64,000 nt of DNA from Branchiostoma belcheri (GCF_001625305.1 NW_017803943.1:996862-1060861), one strand, 5' to 3'. Positions 11,566 to 24,699 are shown, counted from the first letter of the stretch. Notes: generated by a model from the letters alone, not told the origin. Translations and numbers: made by a program.

Positions 11566-14500
11566 CTGAATAATAAAAAATTGTCCGTTTCTGAGTGGCA
11601 AATTTACAGATCATGCAGGAACTTATACACACATGGAAAAGAAGGATTCTTACAATCTATGAAATGAAATTGAAAATCAAACTGATACGTTATCAAATGA
11701 AAAAGTGGAAAACCGAAATTAGGAGAACAAACCTCCCGGTGGGATGCCAGGCTGGGGAGAGGCGCTCGCAGACGAGCCTCTCGAACCGTTGATGTAAGCT
11801 ACCAGCGACGTCGGGGACGTTCTTATGATCATGTTCAGGTCCAGGCCCTCGTTGGAGAGAGGGGAGAGAGACAGGGCCCGTTTGCGCCCGCGGCCGGAGA
11901 GGGAGGACCGCGCCGAGTGCCGCGGGCTGGCAAAGCTGGAGCCGCCGGGCGAGGGGAAGTCCGGGATGGGGAATGGAGAGAGCGAGTTGCTGCTCGTCGC
12001 GTAATGAGACATGGAGCTGCCCGGAGGGAGATAGTAGTTGTCGCCCAGCTCGCTCCCCAACGAACCGTGGCCACTGGCCGGGGTCAGCAGGGCCGGCCCC
12101 CGCGACCACTCCTGCTTGATGGACACGGCGGGGCCCAGGAACGCGCCCTTCACGGACTCCGAAGAGCTCCTGGTGATAGACCCCTCGCGGGACATCATGT
12201 GGTGGCCATGGGGGTCACGCGGGGTCATCCTGATGCTGGAAATGTCACTTGGGGGCAGGGGGAGGCGGCGGGGAGGTTGAGGGATGGAGGGGGCGGGAGG
12301 GGCATGTTCCTCAGGAGCGATCCCTGGTTCTGCGGCTGCTGGTGAGACGAAAGCGAGTGGTGGTGGTAGCTCGCGCTCGATGTCGGTAGCGGGTCCAGAC
12401 GCGGGCTGGGGATCGTCTGCGACGTCATGGCGCCGTGCGACACCTGACCTGGGTTCATGCACGACGATCCGAACACCATTTCTACAGGGACAACAAGGAA
12501 GAAGGAAACAATCCAGTTAGGCCACTTACAACTTGAAAGTATAAAAAGCATTATATATAGCAGACTTAAGGTCATACCAAGCTAATTTCAGAATTGACAT
12601 GGACAATTGGCATTGAAAATCAACATTTCATGTTAATGTTTAATGTTATGTTCAGAAGGCAGGTGCCTATGTTCAGGTGTTATCACTCCATCATACCACA
12701 AGTCTGGTTCACTGACCTTGCACATTATATTTTATAAGTACCCATTTCTGACATATGCCACCTGTTAGCTTCATCAATAGAACACCTCATAAACACTTTA
12801 CAGTAAAACCTGGACAAGTGGCCAGGTCTACACTCTACTTAAAGACCACCTGACCAATTTCACCACATTTTGGTAATTTTTCCCCATTGACACAAACATG
12901 AAGAATCCTGTCCATAGCGACCACCTGTCCACATATACTATAGACCAGATTTTATCAGTCCTGAGTAGACAGTTTTGCCTGTATTTTCATTGCCACAAAA
13001 CAAGTTAGAATGTCACTGAAACTGTCAGTATGTTCAACTGTATTGTAGCATCTTGTATTCACGTTTATCATTTTGCTAGTTCATTCACCTTACACATTAT
13101 TGCCCTTTATACATATCTGCTTATGACACATGCCACCTGTTAGCTCCATTAATAGAAATAGTTTATTTTTATTGCCACTCACTAAGTTTCTCTTTTGCAG
13201 ATTAATGACTTTGCTGTGTTGAGACTGTAATGTGCAGTACATGTAGAAGGAAGCAACTCTTTTCTAGCCGTTGAATGTTGCTGGCAAAGCGTGACACTGT
13301 GTACTCAGATCTTCACTTTTGCCTTTTCAGTTTCGAGGCTGGTGTGTTTCCAGTCAGCCCCAAAGTAAATGGAGGGTACAGTGCAGAGCATAATGGGATA
13401 TACGATGCCTGACATTCTTTTGGCTGTACAACTTTTGGAACATTTTTTACAAAATTTTACTAGTTCGGATTCAGAACAAGAACACGGACTTTCCAAAAGC
13501 TTTGATACTAATCAAACTATTTAAAAAGCTCTGACGCAGACAAAAGCAGCATCGTATCCATTTTCATCTGCGCTCATTTCGCGATGTTCTGCGTCGGGAG
13601 GAAATCGACTCCCGGTGTCGCATGTCCGATCCCTATAGTCTGCCTTTTGACTGCCAGAAGCGCTCAAGCATGAAGAGAGCCTACGCTCCCCTTTTGACAG
13701 ACTGGCTATTTTCAGGGCCCAAATCTCTCTCGCCAATGAGTGGCCAAACCTACCATGACGTGTTAATTGGGGTTGGGGGCTTTGCTTTTGCAGAAAGAGG
13801 ATTATCTCCGCGTCTGGAAGAATGTATGTTGCTGGTACAACATCAGACCATTAGGAGGAGAGAGAGAGTTCGTGCCAGTGTTTTTCCAGCGTTACATGTG
13901 GCTAAGTGCTCGTTGTATAGGCACAGGAAGTGGCCCGGTCGTCTGACCGAAAGAACGATCTCCGTTAGGTCGACCACGCAGTAGTTTCTGCTGACCTGTC
14001 ACTTGATAATGTTACATCAGACACAGAGAACATCTAAAAAATCAGTATCAGCAACTGTTTAGCAAGACTTTACACACCATTACACAAATTTGGGATAACG
14101 AAAGCATTATCACAAAGCTGACCAACCTATACTACAGTTTTTAAAAGTTTTGAATTCCAAATTTTTATTTTACTTATGCTTCCATATTTATCTGTTTTCC
14201 CTAAAAGTTGGAGACTATTTTTAATTAGAGAGCCTTGGTATACTAAAATTCCAGGCAATTCATTCTATTGCTGACAATTTGAATACAACTACGTGCATCT
14301 ATATAAATATAGTTGCTGTCTTATTTCTCACATTATCTTTCCAAAATAAACTCTTTTGAAACTATCGTATTTGCTGTGTTCTGTTTGTGTTATTTTGAGT
14401 ATAAAAACCCTGACAGTGGTTTATATACGATAAACAACACACAAAAGAAGCCAAAGTTCGCGTGTATTGTTAAGAGGTTGGTGTGTGTCTGTCCACTTGG

Positions 14501-17500
14501 GCCACAGGAATGTTTATGAGTGTGATAAAGAAGAGCACATACCTAACCGGTTCTGTAGAACATGCGCACCTGGTCAGCCGGTAAACACTTCACCTGACAG
14601 GTTTTCACAAGGACTGATAGCTGCCGCATAACTTTGTACAATTATCTCAAAATCATTGCATTCCAAGGTCTCAACTATTTAATTTGTTGGCTCTGAATCT
14701 TAAAGGCATCCAATGCATTTTCAGGCCGGCAATTAGAAAAAATATTCTGGGTGAGGAAATCTGTCTGATATTGACTTTTAAGTTTTACTGTAATTTTTTT
14801 ACACTTTCATCATCATTTCATACTTGAACCATTTGAAATATTCCAAAAACAAGCTAGTGAGGAGTCCCCTTTATTTTTTGGGTACGGCCAATAAATAGCT
14901 AGAACATACGATACAAAACAAGCAACCGATTTCTGTCAGCAACATCACATTTTTACCTCACAGATATCAGTAATATGCTATTAGATATGGTTGATTCAAC
15001 TTTCTACGATTAAAAAAATGACCAGGAAATAGACTTGGGCAATCCAGTTTTACTGCCCTGAAATAATCAAGAACATGAAAAACACAGTCTGACTCTGCCC
15101 TGTTGCTAAAGTTTTACTTCTTTAACCTCCTAAAGGTTTTTTTAAAAATTGCCAGGAACCAACAAATAAAGTTGAAGATTATTGAAGATATACTGACTAC
15201 ATGTCAAAGACAAGAAAATGACAAGTCTTGAAATGAAAAATAGATGTTAAATTGACTGAAATAAAAGTGTTCTGTAAAGAGTTGCTTTTGGGTACTCTGC
15301 TGAATCTCACTTTTGACAGCAAAATTAGAATACAATAAGCTATGTCTGTTTCCCTGTCCTTAATTTATGCCTTTGCACAGTATGACTACTAATTTGCAAT
15401 TAATCATTCTATATGCCAGCAGTTTCCCATTGCTAGCCTTCACCACCACATTTTCTTAACCAAATTATCAGCTTTTTTTTTAAAACTGAAATACGAAACT
15501 GTCATATAATGACCTTTCAAAATCAGGTAAAAGTTGAGAAATGGCTGAACTCTTCAAGCAATACAATCAAAATACGATCCTAGCAGATTTGGTTAAGATA
15601 AAGCACATGGCGAATAACAATTATCATGACAAGTCACGAGTGTCCAGGGTCCAATATGCTATCACGGGCCAATGTACCGCATACCTGGAATAGTTATTAC
15701 TCCAGGACAAATCTGACCTCTGTGTCACCTCAGCTGGAGTGTTTACTGTTTATATTCGCCATATCGGGTCCGAGAACGAAATCTACGCAATATGTTTGTT
15801 TTGTTGTCGGTTTCGGCCGGGTCCAGAATTACTCTGACTGACTGGAAGATTTTGCAATAGTGCCACATGGAAATAAAACGGTGCCATGAAATCATTTTTG
15901 TTGACTGTCCTTTGAATATTTCATGATGAAATGTTTAGTTATGTGTTATCACAATAGAACCCGGAAATTGCATTGACTTCTTTAACAAGGCACACCTTGT
16001 CATACCTGGAGGGCGTAGTTTTAGTTCTTTGATGTTGATTTTTCTTATTTTACTTCCTCTACAGGGAAAATCATCTTTGTTGGACAAAATTTCCAAAATC
16101 TCTAATGCTCTTGTAGTACTTGGAATTCTCTGTAAAAAAGTTTGTTATAATTGTAGACAACTCCATTTTGCTTTGCAAGACATTATAATGATATCTCTCT
16201 CAAATAACACAAAAGACCTTTCAAATAAATTTCAATATAGTTTTTGTCTTTTTATATATTAAGTCTTGAAAATCTACTGATGAAGAAAGCTTCTTTAGCC
16301 TCTTCACAGGCTCCTCTTCAATTAAAACTGGCCTTCAAATTTATACGACTGTATTAAAAACCACAGTGACTGTATATGGATTGTTTTCTGAACTCTGCTT
16401 CTTAAAATTCAATTGAATTTTTTGTTTCTTACTGTGGTGAAAAGTTGTTGACACAAACGTACAAATAAATAACGACTGGGGTATCTTTACAGGTCACAGT
16501 TCGGCAGGTGGATTGTTCAGATGTGCACGGACCATTTAACACATGTCAACAAATAAAAATATGTCCGTATCTTTAGTTTTCATATTTAAAAGAAGTTTAT
16601 CACTCTCTATGCATCGCCACATGAGACTTTCTGATGTTAGACATTACATCCTTCCCAGTGCTGGAAAATGATTCTTGCTGGCTCTTCAGTAGAAATGTCG
16701 CCTCTTAGTTGTGTATTTGCTGCCCAAATAGAGCTTGAAGAGCCGTGTGCTTCAGACGAAATGGAGCCTCCCCAAAAATGCAAGTTTGCTCACTTGATAC
16801 GACATGTTGCTTACTGCGCAAACCTGGCATGCTCGCCCCTATTGAATAACATGCTAATGTAAAGTTTGCCGACAACTCTGCGCCCTCTGCTTGGGAGACT
16901 CAAGCATTTTAAGTAGAACAACGCCAATTTCACAAGACAATCTTGAACTTTTCAATGATTTACATAACCGTACATATCTCTGTTTTATAATAATGTGCAC
17001 TGAAAGAATTTTTCCCTCTACATTATGTTCAACATTCACATGTTTGTTGTTTCCTGACATTATTTGCTGTGAACACATGTCCCTTTTTAAAGATAGGCTC
17101 ACCTTGTTTTCAGTTCTTTGACCCATACAATTTTTCAAATAACTCTCAAGAACTTCATATTCACTACAAAACAATAATGTCATATTAGATGACCCAACAA
17201 GTAAACTGAAAACATTGGGTGTTTTCAAACTGGCATATAGACAAGACTTAACAGTCAAATCTGTCTATAGTGACCACTTGAGGGCCTTGAAGAAGAAAGC
17301 TTGGTATGTAGACAGGTGGCCACTAGGGAAAGGACTCTTCATGCTTTGGTCAATGGGACAAAGTAATCTAAGAGACCACCAAAAAGTGACTGCACTTGTC
17401 AGTGGCAGAGGTGGTCACTTTGACTTCAAGCCTTACCAGTGAACAACTAAAATATACTGCTACTACTACTACTACCGACTACAGTAGTACAAATGTAGTA

Positions 17501-20500
17501 CTGCTAAAGTACTGCTAAAAGTACTATTACTGTCTAGTAACTTACTATACATTGTACTACTGAAAAAGTAGTACAATGGTGCAGAGGTGGTCAAGTACAG
17601 ATTTGACATAGATAACTACTACTACTATAGATTACTTTACTACTACTGCAGCTACTACAACATTACAACGTTAACTGTATTGCTATAAAGTTACTATTAC
17701 GTACCGTCTAGTATTAAATTACATTGTAATTTGTACTACTACTACTAAAAGATGTTGAGTTGACATTTCTGACCCAGTACTAGAACAAGCATGGCGCCCG
17801 AAGGCAGCCTTCCTCCCTCTTGTTGTGACAACTCCAAAACATCAACACCGAGCATAGCACCGCATTCGACAAGAAAGAAGCCGAGCACCCAGCACAATAG
17901 GCTTGTGATACACTTGAGTAGTGGCCTCCCTTTTATGGAAACAAAATTTCCTCACCTCTTCCACGAAAGAAGGGCGTTTTCTTTTGGTACTTTCTTTGTA
18001 ACATGACCATATATACAACACTATCACACCCAACATGCAAGAGAAAGTGTGTTTTTTTCTACTTTCCAAACAATTGAGTTTTTACTGTGTATAAGAAAAG
18101 AGACTCCTTAATGCTCCACTGAAGACATTGATTCTTTTCTTCTGAGTGAAAGCTTTAAAAAAATGGATGCATTCAACATGACAAATTGGCCTGCAGGTCA
18201 CTAATTTTGAGACTAGTGCACTTTCCTGTCTTATATAGTGACCTTTGAGGATAAAAAAAGCTAAAAAGAAACTAATTGCTTCATAACAACCACCTGTTAC
18301 AGTGGATTGTGGGAGGGACTATGGTAGAGGTGTTACAGACTAATTTATGACATTTCAACATGCAAATTATCACATTTCCAAGTCTTCTCCACATCCCATT
18401 TTTAAAGTTCATCTGTGTTGGCATAAAAGTCATAATGAAGCAAGTTTGAACTGTAATTCCCAACACCTTACCCAAATTTTTTACTGTACAACTGCGGTCT
18501 TTGTCAAGGAATGAGCAATCCATTCCTTGACAAAGACTGAAGTTGTACAGTCAAAAATTTGGGTCCAGTTTCTAAGTGTCTTGGAAATTACAGTTTTAAC
18601 TTGTTCCATAATCCTCCACATCCCCGTTGTCTTGGAGACAGAGGTCAGCTGCAGTATTCCCAGGTTAATGCCTTTACCCTGATAAATGACCAGGAGTGTA
18701 CTTGGTGGGATAAAGGGCCTGAGAGATAATGCACGACACTGGCCACCAGGGCAAAGGTCACGTCACGTTCCACCGACCACCTCTCCTCGATCACCTAACA
18801 TCCCAGGCACGCAAACGCATTCCTCGCTAGCTAACGGTGCGCCCGTTTCTAAACAAAAATCCACCAGGATCTCCCCCGAACCAGCTAGCGCGCTGACAGT
18901 CTTATTTAGTTTGTGGATCCCCCCCTCCCTTTTTTCCCCGAAGTGCTACCTGGCTTTGAGCGTTAACAACTGTTTCCTCCCCTGTTTGCCCACCAAATTT
19001 GCCCAACACTGCGGCAGGGAATGGAACGACGAACAACAAAGGAATAAGATACGGTATGACGGCCGCACAAAACATGATGGACTGCTCCGCAATCAACTTA
19101 TCGTGCAGAACCTACGTCACTTTTATCGTACCAAGGCCTGCGGTTGTCAACCTTTCAGCCATTTCTCTGAAATTTCGTGAAATTCGTGACTTACAAAGTT
19201 CAACAGCCCCCTGCGATTATGTTTCTTCATGCACAATTGTGCAGCAATGCATGGAAAGGAAAAAAAACTAAACTATAAACAATGATTTACAAGCAATTTG
19301 TTCTTCATACAATTGGAAGTGAACAAGAATAGTTGTATAAATCATACTGTTCATGTTCCTATAAAAAAACTAATAAAAACATATTTAACATCCTACACCT
19401 AAATATACTACAACATGCTGACAAATTTAATACAGGGCAAATATCCCCAACTGCGAATACTATAATAAAGTGGAGATTTTGATTTGAGTCATATATCTTT
19501 CTGAAGAAAGCATTACAAGTGAAACACTTGTTAAAATCCTTAACTTTTCAGACTATCAGGTGACCAAAGGAACATGGGGGAGAACCGTTAACAGGTGGTT
19601 GTTGTTTTGGGGACAATTCTGTAACACCTGTGAAGGGAGGATGTGACAGAACTAAATATAGGTTTTGCAACTTTATGAAAACATTATGTCAAACTGATTT
19701 TATTGTTTATGACAAAAAATCATAAGGTTCTGAATCAACTCCAAAATGCTCATATTTTGGTCCCAACAGTTGAAGAAAGCCCTTGACTTCTTAGTTACAT
19801 CTTTTATCATTTTTCAATGTATCAATGTTGACTGCATGGATCGTATTGTAACATTTGGGGCTATCATGAGAAACCTTAGCCTGTTTTTTTTGTCGGTGTT
19901 GCTTCATCTTTTCTTTTAAAAATTCAATCCGACCAACAAATTAAATTGGTGTGGCCTGACGAAAATAATTGTTAAAAGAAGAATTCTTATCAAGTACAGG
20001 GTGTGTTTGTGGAATGTGTGTGTTTGCAAAGAGTAAGCCTGTAGGTATTTGTCATATAGACAAGGACTGATAATAACTCTAGGGCAAAACTTCAATTGGA
20101 CAGCTTTCATCAGTGAAATGTGTTTACAAAAATAATTTGGAGTGCTTGTTCTCAAACAAATATGGAACAAAGGGCAAATAACTTCAATATTTCACAGGAC
20201 TACTGTATCTGTTACCCGATATTGTTTTCAAGAAACAATTGTGATCAACACTAATTATTTCTGCATCAAAAACTTTTAAAGCTATTTATAGCCTGAAATG
20301 TTAAGATTTTGATACTGATATTAAGAAATATTTCCTTACATATACATTGTAGCTCCTCAAACATAATAGTTACATTTATTTTCAATCAAGTGCAAATTAT
20401 ACAATGAACATAATTTCTCAAAGCTAAGAAAAGGTTATCTTTATTGGTGCGAGTACGAAGACTCTTGCATGTTTCCATTTTGAAATATTGTGTTGACAAT

Positions 20501-23500
20501 AATGTATGGCTGTAGACACAGACAATTACAAAGAGCCTTGACAACCCAACATTCTGCTATACCATAAATAGCAGCTACATATCAATATTCAATAGCTCAT
20601 TTCTTGATCTGTTTTTCAGTAATACAGGTATATATATTGCGACAACAACAACTATGAGTCAAGGTGATACAAAACCTTTAAAATGGCAGTAGAATTCGAA
20701 AAGGAAACAAATCTTTGTAATTGTTTTTTTTTGTTTTATTTCTTTACAGCCAGTGGTTGTTTGTTTTGTTAATGAGTGTGTGTGAAGTGTTCACACCTTT
20801 ATGGCTGGTGTGTTTGTCATCAGGATTAGCAGGTGTTGGGTAGGGTGCGGAGACATGCCTGTAGAGCACTCTACAACGATTACTGTGCCAATCTCAGCCA
20901 CGTAAAGCTGTCTGGCAAACACCGTGAGGAGACTTCCTACCGCCTACATGCAGCAAATGGAGTACAGAGGGGAAGACTTTAAAAGGAGCTAAATGAATGT
21001 TACTTTCTACCATTGCGAACAAGAAAAAACAGTTTCAACAACAGAAGCCACGTCAAAAGGTAGCTGTCCCTATATACTGTCATGATTGGTATCATGGTTT
21101 AGCCATTCTTTGATTCAGAAGTTGAATGTTTTAGGATTGTTTCCTTCCTAGAGACATTGAATACATTGTAGGTAGCACAAGTCATGCCGTTGACAAGAGG
21201 TGTCCTAAATAACTAGCTTAACTGCAGACATCATCTCAGAGTCTATATGCATTATCATCCTCTAACCATGTGACTTTCAAAAGTGGTGCCCAAACTTTCT
21301 TCAGTATGCAAATTACATCTCAATTGATCTGACAAAAATACTTGTTGTTACACAGTACTTTTTCCTCTTGTTATTTTGTACTTAATCCCTGACCCCCTTA
21401 TTTTTCAGATAAAAGGTTCTAATGACACTCAGGCATATACTTCATTCCCGTTCTTAAAGTAAGATGAAAGGTATACATGTACAGTAACTCTTGTATGACA
21501 CTTGTCTTACACTCATACACAGGGCCAGACAGGCCAGTCTATGGTGACTGGGATCGCATAAAAATATCAAAATCCATACTTTTACTTTTAATCATATGGG
21601 GAAAAGCCACATACCTTAGAAATCCTACAATAACCAGGTTTTAAACAACAACTAGTACTCCAAATGGAACATATCTTTGGAGCAGTAATATATTACACTA
21701 TACCAATATGATTGTACTCACTCAAGTATGATGCAGATTTTCGTTTCGAAGAAGTGGACTTTTGGTCGTGCTTTTCTTACAAAAGGTTTTGTTTGATAAC
21801 TACAGTACGTAAATTGAATGGTCTTACACATATATAAACATATCATGTTTTTGACATATGTAATAAGTCTATTTTTCATGTGCATGCAGTCGGCAGTAGT
21901 ATAGATAGACAACTTTTCATGTATGTGTGACAGGACACTAAACAATTGCTATTGAAAATCCTACCTGACCGGCCGAGCGTATGGAGCACTAATCCACTTT
22001 TAAATATTTACAATTTTCAACAGCGATGGATGAAGCAAAAAATACTTAACACAACCAATATTACCAAAATTAATTATTAATGATATTCTCTCTATATTTA
22101 CCAAAGACTACGGTTCGAAATTTCATGCATCAAAGTTTTGTGTTAGGAGTTACTCATTACCTTGCAACTTTGCTAAACCAATACTGTTTTTGTTCTCTGT
22201 TGTTCGAGTTGACCGAACAAAAAACTCCTTTCAACGTATCCTTGTTGCTGTCTATGTAATGCAGGATTTGGGCAGGGACGCTATTGAATTTTCCTTCAAT
22301 TTGTTTGAAATGTATCCAGCATCCTGTCAAAGTGCAGGTCTGTACACTATGTTGTAGGGATACCCTTACAAAAACAACAGAACCCAACACTCCACGTAAA
22401 TCGTTAATGCTTACTATGGAAAAAGGGTGTAAAAAAGGGAGAAAAACTTGGCCTTACAAATGGAAATCAGGCCCAGGCACTCCCACAAAGGAGTCATGTT
22501 TTTCTTCCTATTAATAAAACATGTCCAGTGCTCCAGGATAAAAGGGTTGGGCATCAACAAACACGGAAGAATCGGGTGGCAGTCGGGCCGCCCGTCCAAC
22601 CCTGCTCTTGTAGTGAGACAGAATTCATCAAGATTCAAGAGGCGGACACTTGAACACCACTAGACACAGGAACAAGACTGACGACTGAATCCTGACATTA
22701 CGTCATGGTCCGCACGCACGCCTTTCCTTTCCAACACAGCTCAGCTTTCTAAAAGCCAGCAGATTTGGAATTTCGGGTGCATTTATGTTTTGTCATGAAT
22801 TTTCCCTGCGCTTGGGTACCTTAAACATGTCAACACACTGTCTACAAGAGGTGGAATGCCAGTTAACAGATACCCACAATGCTGACTACTTATTTGTAAA
22901 TTCCCGTAAAAAGTGGCCTTTGTTACGTACACACAATATACTGCACGTTTATGACCTCTTTCAAGACCGAAGATATTTTTGGTGCCGTTAAAACATGGGG
23001 GGTTTGGTCACAACTCACGACACCACACCGCAACTAACCCAGTATCCCAGGGTTACTGCCTTCGGGACGGAGCTATGCCGCAACGACTACAGATCCTCGC
23101 TGTAAACTAACAAAGAAAAGGGGACTTCCTGTCGTGATAACTTACGTTCCATTCTTACGGAAGAAAAGAGCAACATGCCTTTGCTATGAACAGTCCAGTG
23201 GGTTTCCCTGTTTTCCCTACACAAACCTAATTGCATATTCCATGTTTGTGAAGACTGGACAAGAGGGTATCGAGTTGTAGAAGCAAATGTACAAACACAC
23301 ATATTGCAAAAACTTGTTCATATAACTTATTATAAGAACCTAAACACTTTATGTTTCATGCACAGTATGGAAAACTTAAGTTTAAAGCCAATGCTGAGCA
23401 TTACGATTCATATATTACATAAAATAAGAACAAATACTAATTCCTTTCATTAATTTTAGGCTGGAGTAGGTAGTACTAGTATTTGTACCTGTTTGAACAA

Positions 23501-24171
23501 TTTAATTGGATCAGAGCATTGGTCATCCGAAAAGTGTGACTTTTTCAACAATGAGCATCTTTGCAAAAGGGATGATCCCTTGGTTTTAAGTGTATCACTA
23601 TTGTAGCAGATTATCATCAAACACAAGAGAGCATCCTCCACCACAGTTAGGTAAACATTTCCTTGTTTTTCCAAGTACTTCTGCCGTTTGTGTTGGAAAT
23701 TCAGAGTACCATGGGCCATTTTGGAATGCAAAGGAAGATCTTATCATGACAAACCACACAGCTATGATGTATAGATTGTGGTATAATTATGTTATATGCT
23801 TTTTAGATCTAAGACTAGAATAAGTAGAAGAAAAGAGTCACGATTCTCACCTTTCTTCCCCTTAAGGTGGACGTTATCCGTGGTGATACGGGTTGGTCCG
23901 GACGGATTGGGGAAGGGCCGTGAGTTGTGCTTCTGTAACGGCTTGTGATGCAGCGGTAGCGCAGGTAAGGAAAAGTTGCGCTCTTTCTCTGTCGGCGTTC
24001 CATTTGGAACCGACACAGGCACGGGGGTGGCATTGTTCGAAGGCGGACAGGGGGTTTCGGGCTGGATGCGCAGTGCAGGGATTTCCTTTCCTCCAAACCC
24101 ATGTCCCTTAGGACTGGACTGGTCCTGGCTCGATCCCCGTCCAGAATTCATGTCGACAACACTGGATCACT
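10886..24171 (-). CDS. GLIS1/3: GLIS1/3-like Kruppel zinc-finger transcription factor gene (5' half, 3' part outside window)
   Basis: This is the span of the visible coding exons, in transcription order 24171-23851, 12481-11733 and 11565-10886. GLIS proteins are nuclear DNA-binding regulators with five tandem C2H2 fingers related to GLI/cubitus interruptus. The sequence shows a proline/serine-rich N-terminus, a conserved block containing [18 protein letters not shown] and [16 protein letters not shown], an acidic stretch, and the first two fingers. The finger linker [19 protein letters not shown] is the GLIS1/3 form rather than the GLI form. Phases are 1 (exon 1 to 2), 1 (2 to 3) and 0 after exon 3. 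The visible product is about 577 residues once one missing base in exon 2 is allowed for. Fingers 3-5 and the C-terminal activation region were not found in 1-10885, so that intron runs out of the window. A split 5' UTR lies upstream of 24171. The GLIS1/3 class is secure; GLIS1 versus GLIS3 cannot be decided and may not apply before vertebrate duplication. Confidence 0.93.
11733..12481 (-). CDS. GLIS1/3: GLIS coding exon 2, with an apparent one-base frameshift
   Basis: The acceptor is a strong pyrimidine tract ending ccctgtag at 12482; the donor is GTTTGT at 11732-11727. Reading in phase from exon 1 gives [20 protein letters not shown] onward to SPCPQ, then hits TGA near 12225. The frame that is clearly coding from about 12260 to the donor carries the conserved GLI/GLIS block ([18 protein letters not shown], then [16 protein letters not shown]) and a sumoylation-like IKQE. 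The two frames join if one C is added to the CCCCC run near 12248-12254. The exon is 749 bases, while the flanking phases require 750. This may be an assembly or sequencing error in a C-rich homopolymer or a real allele. The strong codon bias on both sides argues against a true null. The exon ends in phase 1 (GGA GG-). Confidence 0.85.
12707..13160. repeat. Direct repeats 372 bases apart
   Basis: 12707-12787 and 13079-13160 share GTTCA, ACACATTAT, GACA-ATGCCACCTGTTAGCT and CAT-AATAGAA in order. Confidence 0.65.
14702..15066. mobile_element. AAAGGCATCCAATGC-family MITE in GLIS intron 1
   Basis: Left arm AAAGGCATCCAATGCATTTT; the right end ACTGCCCTGAAAT is degraded. The interior is inverted relative to 51426-51744. 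Confidence 0.65.
17455..17745. repeat. TAC/GTA microsatellite
   Basis: Several runs of TACTACTAC and its complement AGTAGT are mixed with TACTGCTAAAGTACTGC words, so the block can fold on itself. Confidence 0.85.
18436..18606. repeat. Long hairpin (inverted repeat)
   Basis: The perfect inner stem CTTTGTCAAGGAATG (18499-18513) pairs with CATTCCTTGACAAAG (18521-18535) around a 7-base loop. Further imperfect pairing (CCCAAATTTTT/AAAAATTTGGG, CAAGTTTGAACTGTAATT/AATTACAGTTTTAACTTG) extends each arm to about 80 bases. It resembles a fold-back element or a long-stem RNA precursor. Confidence 0.8.
23851..24171 (-). CDS. GLIS1/3: GLIS coding exon 1 (start codon exon)
   Basis: The minus strand shows a good acceptor (tttttcctgccacag) ending at 24172, then 20 bases of 5' UTR, then ATG at 24151-24149. 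An in-frame TGA at 24169-24167 lies just upstream, so this ATG is the first in-frame start. The encoded text begins [16 protein letters not shown] and ends DNVHLKGKK with one extra G, followed by donor GTGAGA at 23850-23845. That leaves 301 coding bases in phase 1. The exon is low-complexity (S, P, K, N) and contains no recognisable domain, as is usual for GLIS N-termini. The split codon G+AA fits exon 2 perfectly (KKE-MVFG). The acceptor upstream of the ATG means at least one non-coding exon lies further 5'. Confidence 0.88.
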
Positions 24172-24699
24172 CTGTGGCAGGAAAAACGATATGCGATCAA
24201 TCGAAAGCGTACACCTTTCCTCCCTGTTCTAAAGATGGCAGACATGCTATCCATTTCCACTACACTGTACACAGATTACGTAGTACAACAATGTCCCAAC
24301 CCACAAACTTAAAAACCCATAAAAATTCCCCAAAATACAAACTTCTGCAATCTGCAAAGGATGCAGGATGTTGCTAAAACTCAACAGATCTTGTTAAAAA
24401 CTTTATGCTTTGCCCACCTTTCCATGCAAGCACAGTAGAGTGAATTGAAAAGAAGACATAATGTCTGGGTGACTGTTTTCAATCTATTTCTGAGCCAGAT
24501 TCCCAGCCTTGCATGTAGTACAGTACTATAAGTCTACGGCCAGTCGGGTTAGTTGTGTAGTGGACGTTCCTTTCCTGTTCTTACTTGTCCAGGTGTAACG
24601 GAATGTGCGTTTAAGTTCAAGTTGTGACACCTGTCCGGCCACGGGCCCGTTACCTGCCCAACAGGACAGGTGTGTGCATGTGTGCGCGTACTCAAGACT

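Larger units (their letters stand above)
12482..23850 (-). other. GLIS intron 1 (about 11.4 kb)
   Basis: This stretch is AT-rich with no convincing exon on either strand. It holds diverged direct repeats at 12707-12787 and 13079-13160, a copy of the AAAGGCATCC inverted-repeat family (14702-15066), a TAC/GTA microsatellite (17455-17745), a GTGGTCACT-type repeat (about 17240-17440) and a large hairpin (18436-18606). Open frames near 13.5-13.7 kb and 18.7-19.2 kb lack splice context and protein-like composition. The rest (19.3-23.8 kb) shows nothing I can name. Confidence 0.7.

Noticed and set aside
10913-12345. Several plus-strand open frames opposite GLIS exons 2-3.
   Set aside because: They are antisense shadows of a GC-rich coding sequence.
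11719-12462. Single 247-codon minus-strand reading through GLIS exon 2 beginning VHEPRSGV.
   Set aside because: The first 75 or so codons are an out-of-phase reading. Phase from exon 1 and codon bias favour the other frame up to the C-run.
13521-13736. Minus-strand frame ([20 protein letters not shown]) as an extra GLIS exon.
   Set aside because: No acceptor/donor pair in a suitable phase was seen, and exon 1 joins exon 2 perfectly without it.
17455-17745. TAC-rich block as a CRISPR-like or regulatory array.
   Set aside because: It is an irregular trinucleotide microsatellite with no spacers, in an animal genome.
18686-19180. 164-codon open frame on the plus strand.
   Set aside because: It starts at GTG and its composition is not protein-like. 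Another frame is open over the same bases, and it has no splice context inside GLIS intron 1.
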